A stretch of 17,830 nucleotides of DNA, taken from positions 1-17,830 of the forward strand of contig JAKJEK010000005.1 of assembly GCA_022705465.1 (NCBI GenBank). The letters are read 5' to 3'. Below are positions 1 to 4,218 of the stretch, one piece after another (positions within the stretch are counted from its first letter, which is position 1; each line of letters opens with the position of its first letter). This stretch comes from Patescibacteria group bacterium. Its GTDB lineage: Bacteria > Patescibacteriota > UBA1384 > XYA2-FULL-43-10 > 1-14-0-10-43-13. A program made the position numbers and the translations under genes. The notes beneath the pieces are model-generated. The model saw nothing but the letters and a program-made list of their open reading frames with translations. It was not told the origin of the DNA and did not search any database.

Positions 1-303
1 GAACCCACCAAACCGCACGCAGAACAATTGCAAGAAATGGTTGACTCTCACGCTAGACGGGCAATTGCTGATGAGTTTAAGGAATATGCAGCATCCGTTC
101 AAGGACTTAACGCAACAATCAGATTCCAGATCTTTTCAAACATGCTTAAGCCACCATCGGGAACCGAAACTCCTATTTCTAACTTACGTGGTTACTTACG
201 CGACTTTGAGCAATACAGATCTCAATTTACTAGCGATAAAAGACAGTGTGATCTTGCGGCCGAAGCTATAAGAGGTTATCTACGGCAAAGAGAATCTAAA
301 TAA
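1..303 (+). CDS. 3' end of an unrecognised protein gene (partial)
   Basis: The reading frame is open from the first base of the window to a TAA at 301-303, so the true start is probably upstream. A TTG at 28 and an ATG at 37 are possible internal starts, but neither has a clear Shine-Dalgarno sequence. The visible ~100 residues are soluble, charged and probably mostly helical (for example HARRAIADEFKEYAAS and LRDFEQYRSQF). There is no membrane segment and no motif I recognise. Base composition resembles the core genes, unlike the GC-rich unit that follows. A strong hairpin 17 bases after the stop closes the transcription unit. Function unknown. Confidence 0.6.
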   Translation, partial: EPTKPHAEQLQEMVDSHARRAIADEFKEYAASVQGLNATIRFQIFSNMLKPPSGTETPISNLRGYLRDFEQYRSQFTSDKRQCDLAAEAIRGYLRQRESK

Positions 304-320
304 GATACCAAGACACAAAT

Positions 321-354
321 AATAGAGACAACTACAAGATAGTTGTCTCTATTT
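321..354 (+). terminator. hairpin terminator after the first gene
   Basis: A perfect 14-bp stem (321-334 with 340-353) has a 5-nt loop. The 3' arm ends in a U-rich stretch (TCTCTATTTATG). It lies just after the stop at 303. The U tract is interrupted, so this is a moderate intrinsic terminator. The symmetric arms, with T-rich sequence also on the other strand, could make it bidirectional. Confidence 0.7.
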
Positions 355-404
355 ATGTGAATAACCAGAACAGACCTATACAACTACCGTATTAAAATTC
401 CCTA

Positions 405-433
405 TTGACATCGGTAACATATAGTGGTTAAAT
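405..433 (+). promoter_or_regulatory. promoter of the first GC-rich unit
   Basis: A perfect -35 box TTGACA (405-410) is followed after 17 bp by TTAAAT (428-433), preceded by an extended -10 TG at 425-426. Transcription should start near 440. A GTG at 424 would then lie inside the promoter, which supports the ATG at 472 as the start of the gene below. Confidence 0.6.
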
Positions 434-471
434 GTCCTATGCTAGCGGTAGTTCTGAGAGGGGGAAAGGCA

Positions 472-720
472 ATGGATGTTGGGGCAGTTCAGGCGCCGAT
501 AGCACCTGCGGATCAGGTCAAGGATCGCCTTATGACAGACATAGGGCAAGCTCTTGACACATTCCGCAGGAATATCGACCGCCTCCCAATCTCGAGGGAG
601 CAGAAAGCCGGGGCGATCTTTTCGGCCTCGGTCGAAGCGAAACGATTCCTGGACAGAGTCCACGACGAGGAGTTTTCCCAGAATCGTTTCTTCCTGGTTA
701 ACGAGGCCGTCGAGGCCTGA
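472..720 (+). CDS. small GC-rich protein of unknown function (82 aa)
   Basis: The gene starts at ATG 472, behind a purine-rich ribosome-binding stretch (GAGAGGGGG, 456-464), and stops at TGA 718-720. A longer frame from GTG 424 is rejected because that codon lies in the promoter. The product is soluble and probably all-helical (…DQVKDRLMTDIGQALDTFRRN…, …EAKRFLDRVHDEEFSQNRFF…). It has no signal peptide, membrane segment or cysteine motif, and I do not recognise the family. Codons end mostly in G or C, and the gene is about 58% GC against about 40% in the neighbours. It is framed by its own promoter and terminator. This suggests an acquired unit; it could also be a lineage-specific orphan gene. 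Confidence 0.6.
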   Translation: MDVGAVQAPIAPADQVKDRLMTDIGQALDTFRRNIDRLPISREQKAGAIFSASVEAKRFLDRVHDEEFSQNRFFLVNEAVEA

Positions 721-764
721 GACCGACAGATCTCTGAGACCGCACGGTTTCAGAAGGAGTTCAG

Positions 765-806
765 ATGAGCCACCTCATTCCTACCATCCTACCACCGAGC
801 GCATAG
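765..806 (+). CDS. possible 13-aa mini-ORF (MSHLIPTILPPSA)
   Basis: A canonical Shine-Dalgarno sequence (AGAAGGAG, 752-759) stands 5 nt before ATG 765. The frame ends at TAG 804-806 after 13 codons, inside the left arm of the terminator hairpin. The SD is as good as that of rpoB in this window. Translation to the stop would put a ribosome on the terminator stem, so it could affect read-through. The product is hydrophobic and proline-rich. It may be a real micropeptide, a regulatory uORF-like element, or chance. Confidence 0.35.
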   Translation: MSHLIPTILPPSA

Positions 807-834
807 GTTGACCCACCTATGCGCTTTCTTTTTT
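798..834 (+). terminator. intrinsic terminator of the first GC-rich unit
   Basis: An 11-bp perfect stem (AGCGCATAGGT, 798-808, with 815-825) has a 6-nt loop and runs straight into TTTCTTTTTT. This is a textbook rho-independent terminator on the plus strand and marks the end of the GC-rich unit. Confidence 0.88.
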
Positions 835-840
835 GATGAC

Positions 841-869
841 TTAAAACACTTCCAAAATCATAGTATAAT
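841..869 (+). promoter_or_regulatory. promoter of the DUF4012 gene
   Basis: A perfect -10 box TATAAT (864-869) lies 17 bp after TTAAAA (841-846), a weak -35. Transcription should start near 876, giving a short leader of about 36 nt before ATG 912. Confidence 0.5.
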
Positions 870-911
870 AAATGAGGAGCAATCTGTTTCATTAATATTG
901 CGTGTATTTAT

Positions 912-3179
912 ATGCATCTTGGAGGGGCAAAGAAAACCAATAGATCTTCCAAAAGCACAAACCCCATTGATAGCATCGGGGTGGTTTTTGAGTCCGAGCA
1001 AATCACAACAGGTGCTTTTAGCACAGGATTTAAAATTCCAACCGACGACGAAATTAAAAAACCGAAAGGCAAATCCTTAACCAATCGCGTTAAGTTAATT
1101 AAGGATAACAGGTTGTTGAAAACCGCTAAAAATGCTTCCGCAAAAACAAAAACAAAAGCACGAGCCATCGTGATTCATGGAAACCAACGGATTATTTCTA
1201 TTGGGCACGCTATCAGAAAAATGGATTTTGCTGTTCGTCGGTACCGCACACCATCTGTTGTAATTCTAGTGCTATTTGCATTAGTATTCACTGTGTTTCG
1301 TGCATCGGCCTCTAAGGATAAACTCGAAAATCTTACCGCTATTACCCAGGAACAACTAAGTGCATCTTTTGTTGCGCTAGAGGAGGGTAAGCTTGTAGAG
1401 GCACTACATCATGCCGACAAAGCCAAAGAATCTATCAATCAACTTAAAGTCATGTCTCGTGCCTGGGGACAGGACATTCGATACTTGCGTTATCTCCCAG
1501 CCCATAATTCCAAATTATCCGCCTACGAGCAGTTCCTTGATAGCGCATACATTGCGGTAAACACCTTCTCTGATTTGCAAGCCGGTTTCAAAGAGCTGAT
1601 TGGTGACAAGGAAATCATTTATAATAATGATTCAATCGATGGTTTGCCGGTAGTGGATTTTGTTAGGCTGCACGAGGTAGTTGTGCAGCTGGTTGATCAG
1701 ACAAACGAAAAACTGGATCGTAGCAAAGATCAGTTGAAAAGAGCCGAGAATGGATTGCCTGCTGAATTACGGCAGAAAGCTCGCCAATCTATCTCCACCA
1801 TCGATAAACTTAAGAGTTCTATTTCGTCTACTTATGTGCTTTCCAACAAAGGCCTGCCATGGATATCCGGGGGTGATGGCCAACCTAAAAAAATACTTAT
1901 TCTGTTTCAAAATAATACTGAGCTTCGCGCTGGTGGAGGCTTCATTGGCTCGTTTGCAGTAGCACACTTGCAAAACGGCAAACTATCGAATATCCGTTTT
2001 GAGACAAACATCTTTAAATTGGATAAGGAATTTACATCCAGGGTTACAATCGCACCACCAGAGGAGATTGCGCCTTTCTTCGGACCAAAATGGGCCATGC
2101 GTGATAGCAACTTTGATCTTGATTTTACCAAAAGTGCTAGCAAAGTTATGGAATTCTATGTCATGGAATCCGGCGAAGAAGTTGACGGCGTGATTGCTCT
2201 GGACACCACCTTGTTTATTGAATTGCTTAAAATTGTTGGTCCGATTGAAATTCCCGAGCAAAATAAAATTATTGATGCTAATAATTTCCTAAGCGACGTC
2301 CAATATGAAGTTGAGATTGCCTATTTTGCCCGACCGGGTGGCAAGGAGGAAAACGAACCAAAAAAAATATTGTCCCAGATGATGCCGCGATTCCTTAATA
2401 AATTAGCAATGTCGCTTCAAGATAAAGACAAACTTGCCAGAATTATGGAAGTGATCGGACGCAGCCTTAAAGAAAAACATCTTCTTGTATATCTAACAAA
2501 TTCGGAGCTCCAGCAAATGGCGGAGAACCTTAACTATGCTGGTAAAATTGAACATCGACTCACCGATTATTTATATGTTAGCAATTCAAACATTGACGGC
2601 AAAAAAAGTAGTCTGAACGTAAAAGAGTCGATTAAACATGTGGTTAATATCAGTAATAGCGGCACTATATCTTCCAGACTTGAGTTAACAAGGCAACATA
2701 ACGGCAATGGTGAGTGGCCTGACGGTGTAAATATTAATCTGGTTCGGATATTGTTCCCCGATAGTACAGACATCTCCCAGATGAAACCCCTAACCGGTAA
2801 TTTCTGGCCGCATCTTGATAAAAACTTTTCGAAGGAACCACTTTATCGTGTTGGCACCGATTCCGGCAAAACCAAGTTAACTTTTTGGCAAAATACCGAA
2901 CCAGGCCAAACAAGCAAATCAATAGTCGATTACACTCCTAACTATCGAGTAAACGTTGACGCTGATCGATTTACATACAAGCTCTATCTACAGAAACAGC
3001 CTGGCAATATTGGTGATGATTATGAATTAGAACTCAACTATCCCAAGGGTTTTCGACCAGTTAATGTTAAGAACTTCGATCCTATCAATTGCAAGATATT
3101 AATTAAACATTTCTTTAATCAGGACAAAGAATTTATTCTAGAATTTGAAAAAAATAAAGACAACAGGTTAGTATATTAA
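912..3179 (+). CDS. DUF4012 domain membrane-anchored protein (755 aa)
   Basis: A basic, Lys/Ser/Thr-rich cytoplasmic tail of about 110 residues precedes one hydrophobic segment (about residues 115-131, VVILVLFALVFTVF). A helical, coiled-coil-prone stretch follows (about 140-300). The DUF4012 core then carries the hallmark FQNNTELRAGGGFIG (Q333 to G346 region) and a later VDGVIALDTTLF (D425-G426-V427). The bulk is predicted to lie outside the membrane. The family is widespread in Patescibacteria and some Actinobacteria with no settled biochemical role, so an envelope or surface function is inference. The start is uncertain: ATG 912 has no SD in front, a GAGGAG lies too far upstream (874-879), and a GGAGGGG lies just inside the gene (921-927). 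The gene has its own promoter and is flanked on both sides by GC-rich units. Confidence 0.85.
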   Translation: MHLGGAKKTNRSSKSTNPIDSIGVVFESEQITTGAFSTGFKIPTDDEIKKPKGKSLTNRVKLIKDNRLLKTAKNASAKTKTKARAIVIHGNQRIISIGHAIRKMDFAVRRYRTPSVVILVLFALVFTVFRASASKDKLENLTAITQEQLSASFVALEEGKLVEALHHADKAKESINQLKVMSRAWGQDIRYLRYLPAHNSKLSAYEQFLDSAYIAVNTFSDLQAGFKELIGDKEIIYNNDSIDGLPVVDFVRLHEVVVQLVDQTNEKLDRSKDQLKRAENGLPAELRQKARQSISTIDKLKSSISSTYVLSNKGLPWISGGDGQPKKILILFQNNTELRAGGGFIGSFAVAHLQNGKLSNIRFETNIFKLDKEFTSRVTIAPPEEIAPFFGPKWAMRDSNFDLDFTKSASKVMEFYVMESGEEVDGVIALDTTLFIELLKIVGPIEIPEQNKIIDANNFLSDVQYEVEIAYFARPGGKEENEPKKILSQMMPRFLNKLAMSLQDKDKLARIMEVIGRSLKEKHLLVYLTNSELQQMAENLNYAGKIEHRLTDYLYVSNSNIDGKKSSLNVKESIKHVVNISNSGTISSRLELTRQHNGNGEWPDGVNINLVRILFPDSTDISQMKPLTGNFWPHLDKNFSKEPLYRVGTDSGKTKLTFWQNTEPGQTSKSIVDYTPNYRVNVDADRFTYKLYLQKQPGNIGDDYELELNYPKGFRPVNVKNFDPINCKILIKHFFNQDKEFILEFEKNKDNRLVY

Positions 3180-3180
3180 A

Positions 3181-3200
3181 CTTTGCTTGTTTAGAAATAA
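3181..3200 (+). repeat. outer direct repeat, copy 1
   Basis: CTTTGCTTG (3181-3189) followed by TTTAGAAATAA. The second copy is at 4002-4020. The two bound the whole minus-strand GC-rich unit and resemble a 9-bp target-site duplication, but chance cannot be excluded. Confidence 0.35.
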
Positions 3201-3212
3201 CAGTTCTAATAT

Positions 3213-3239
3213 CGAAAAGAACCGCCCAATGGCGGTTCC
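3213..3239 (-). terminator. terminator of the minus-strand GC-rich unit (possibly bidirectional)
   Basis: An 8-bp stem GAACCGCC/GGCGGTTC (3219-3226, 3231-3238) has a 4-nt loop. Read on the minus strand, the stem is followed by TTTTCGAT, a usable U tract. On the plus strand the following bases are CTGTTGTTG, a poorer tract, although the hairpin also lies 40 bases after the DUF4012 stop. The better fit is to transcripts from the minus-strand gene at 3342-3845. Confidence 0.6.
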
Positions 3240-3277
3240 TGTTGTTGTCGCGTATTCGCGGCTAGAAAGATGTGGGT

Positions 3278-3331
3278 GAGAAGCCAGACGCTGTTGAGAT
3301 AGCGTGATGCGTAAAAAACATCTGGCTTCTC
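3278..3331 (-). ncRNA. bulged long stem-loop just after the minus-strand gene
   Basis: An 11-bp perfect stem (GAGAAGCCAGA, 3278-3288, with 3321-3331) encloses a second 5-bp stem (ACGCT 3288-3292 with AGCGT 3301-3305), leaving a 15-nt unpaired bulge on one side. It lies 10 bases past the minus-strand stop, and the terminator follows. It may be a 3' UTR structure protecting the mRNA or a recombination-related fold. The type label is a guess; only the pairing is seen. Confidence 0.4.
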
Positions 3332-3346
3332 TGGTCACGGACTAAC
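3328..3346 (+). repeat. direct repeat, copy 1 (flanks the GC-rich gene)
   Basis: TCTCTGGTCAC (3328-3338) followed two bases later by ACTAAC (3341-3346). The second copy is at 3863-3882, on the other side of the gene, with three bases in the gap. The minus-strand stop codon lies within this copy. Confidence 0.55.
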
Positions 3347-3845
3347 GCGCCCGGAGACCGTTGGCGGCCAGACTCGGACTATGCCGGACGCTCTGGACCA
3401 ATCCTTCAAGGGTGCCTTGTTCCGGATTGACGACCTTCGGCCGCCAATTACCCGAAACCTCACTACAGAGATGATCCGGCCGATCGACGTAGAGTTCCGC
3501 AATCATGACCGGGGGCACGAAAGCGGAGGTGGAGTGGGCCTGTTCGATGGTGAGCTTCAGTTCCTCGCAAGGAAGCAGTTCGACCCATCGGACACCCTTG
3601 CCTTCGATGACAATGGGTGTCGTGACTTTTCTCACGATCCCGCTTGCATCGATGCCGGTCTGGGTCACCAGCACCTTAACGCCGGTGGGGTTCGCCCTGT
3701 TTGTCAGGACAAGAGCGCACTCAGCACAGGTTTCGGGGAGGTCGAACTTCTTCACTTCGACTCCACCTTCGGTGCTGATGTGAGAAGGTTGCACCTTCTC
3801 ACGGCCGGATGCAATATTGCACCCGATTCTCGTCGACTCCGTCAT
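3342..3845 (-). CDS. GC-rich protein of unknown function (167 aa)
   Basis: Read on the minus strand from ATG (3845-3843) to TAG (3344-3342). A long purine SD region with repeated GGAAGA units lies immediately upstream. The strand is chosen because the SD, the upstream AT-rich promoter-like region and a U-tracted terminator all fit the minus strand; the overlapping plus-strand frame lacks them. The product looks soluble and strand-rich (KVLVTQTGIDASGIVRKVTTPIVIEG…RWVELLPCEELKLTIEQ), with a Cys-x2-Cys at residues 40-43 (ETCAECALVLTNRANP) and further cysteines at 9, about 93 and about 129. There is no signal peptide or membrane segment. I do not recognise the family. GC is about 58%, unlike the neighbours, and direct repeats flank the gene. 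A mobile or acquired cassette is a reasonable inference. Confidence 0.65.
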   Translation of the reverse strand: MTESTRIGCNIASGREKVQPSHISTEGGVEVKKFDLPETCAECALVLTNRANPTGVKVLVTQTGIDASGIVRKVTTPIVIEGKGVRWVELLPCEELKLTIEQAHSTSAFVPPVMIAELYVDRPDHLCSEVSGNWRPKVVNPEQGTLEGLVQSVRHSPSLAANGLRAR

Positions 3846-3862
3846 GGTCCTCTTCCTCTTCC

Positions 3863-3882
3863 TCTCTGGTCACTCCACTAAC
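3863..3882 (+). repeat. direct repeat, copy 2 (flanks the GC-rich gene)
   Basis: TCTCTGGTCAC (3863-3873), then ACTAAC (3877-3882). It matches copy 1 at 3328-3346 with a one-base difference in spacing. It lies upstream of the minus-strand ATG and overlaps the left arm of the nested hairpin at 3875-3942. Confidence 0.55.
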
Positions 3883-3942
3883 CCCAAGGAACCTTGAGCG
3901 GCGGGCTCAATGACGTGGTTTTCCTTTAGTCTGAGTTAGTGG
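3875..3942 (-). promoter_or_regulatory. nested three-tier hairpin in the leader of the minus-strand gene
   Basis: Three concentric inverted repeats are present. The outer one is CCACTAAC (3875-3882) with GTTAGTGG (3935-3942). The middle one is AAGGAACC (3886-3893) with GGTT-tt-CCTT (3917-3926). The inner one is TTGAGC (3894-3899) with GCTCAA (3905-3910), loop GGCGG. Asymmetric bulges lie at 3911-3916 and 3927-3934. It lies between the putative promoter and the SD, so the RNA would carry it as a structured leader. It fits no riboswitch class I know. Confidence 0.5.
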
Positions 3943-3953
3943 TTATTAAGCAT

Positions 3954-3987
3954 ATTTTAATGTATGCATAATAAATCATTAACACAA
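3954..3987 (-). promoter_or_regulatory. candidate promoter of the minus-strand GC-rich gene
   Basis: Two overlapping readings on the minus strand are possible: TTGTGT-17 bp-TACATT (3982-3987 / 3959-3964), or TTAATG-17 bp-TAAAAT (3977-3982 / 3954-3959). Both are imperfect. The region is very AT-rich and also contains GCATA…TATGC dyad symmetry (3950-3967). Confidence 0.3.
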
Positions 3988-4001
3988 ACTTTAATTATTA
4001 G

Positions 4002-4020
4002 CTTTGCTTGCTCGAAATTA
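4002..4020 (+). repeat. outer direct repeat, copy 2
   Basis: CTTTGCTTG (4002-4010) followed by CTCGAAATTA. With one gap about 16 of 20 positions match copy 1 at 3181-3200. Confidence 0.35.
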
Positions 4021-4049
4021 TACTCCAGTGTTCCAACCTGTCAATAGGG

Positions 4050-4098
4050 AAGATCTTAAAATATTTTTCACTGCATTGATTAGTAGCTTGAAGATCTT
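4050..4098. repeat. paired AAGATCTT palindromes at the gyrB promoter (candidate operators)
   Basis: The 10-mer GAAGATCTTA occurs at 4049-4058 and again at 4090-4099, 41 bp apart (about four helical turns). Its core AAGATCTT is an 8-bp palindrome. The downstream copy lies in the spacer of the gyrB promoter, so a bound protein could block RNA polymerase. Regulator unknown. Confidence 0.4.
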
Positions 4099-4117
4099 AC
4101 TAATTTCATGATAAAAT
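4088..4117 (+). promoter_or_regulatory. gyrB promoter
   Basis: TTGAAG (4088-4093), an 18-bp spacer, and TAAAAT (4112-4117) with an extended -10 TG at 4109-4110. The predicted transcript start is near 4124, about 95 nt before gyrB. Confidence 0.55.
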
Positions 4118-4126
4118 GAAAAAGTT

Positions 4127-4164
4127 AAGAGATGCGAAGCATAATCTCTTTGTTTTGTTTGTAT
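4127..4164 (+). promoter_or_regulatory. gyrB leader hairpin with U-rich tail (attenuator or 5' stabiliser)
   Basis: AAGAG-ATGC (4127-4135) pairs with GCAT (4139-4142) and CTCTT (4146-4150), with a GAA loop and a 3-nt bulge. TTTGTTTTGTTTG follows. It starts only a few bases after the expected transcript start. A second 7-bp hairpin (TTATAGG/CCTATAA, 4165-4171 with 4178-4184) follows before the SD. Confidence 0.4.
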
Positions 4165-4218
4165 TTATAGGTATTCGCCTATAACTTTATTCAATCTTGC
4201 TCAATAAAAGAGGTGTGA

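Larger units (their letters stand above)
3846..4218. other. gene-free divergent region between the GC-rich gene and gyrB
   Basis: This 373-base gap holds the minus-strand leader hairpin and promoter (3875-3987), one copy of a CTTTGCTTG repeat (4002-4010), two AAGATCTT palindromes (4050-4057, 4091-4098), the gyrB promoter (4088-4117), and two leader hairpins before gyrB. There is a sharp change from GC-rich to AT-rich near 3943. No tRNA or known riboswitch is visible. Confidence 0.7.

Noticed and set aside
424..471. Upstream GTG start for the small GC-rich gene
   Set aside because: The GTG overlaps the -10 region of a strong promoter, so it would not be in the transcript. ATG 472 has a better SD.
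554..811. 85-codon ORF overlapping the small GC-rich gene in another frame
   Set aside because: Arg/Ser/Pro-rich shadow of the real gene; no SD, and it runs through the terminator stem.
808..1080. 90-codon ORF overlapping the start of the DUF4012 gene
   Set aside because: It crosses the terminator and promoter of neighbouring units and has no recognisable protein features.
3381..3881. 166-codon plus-strand ORF opposite the minus-strand GC-rich gene
   Set aside because: It has no SD or promoter, and its sequence looks like the antisense of a GC-rich gene. The SD, leader and U-tracted terminator all fit the minus strand.
3875..3942. Integron attC site
   Set aside because: The outer arms contain AAC and GTT, but in the wrong order: attC begins with GTT and ends with AAC. 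The RYYYAAC pattern is also not met, and no integrase is present.
422..3945. Shared 9-mer TAGTGGTTA at the edges of both GC-rich units (422-430 and 3937-3945)
   Set aside because: The copies have opposite orientation relative to the genes and the length is compatible with chance; not enough to call a common boundary element.
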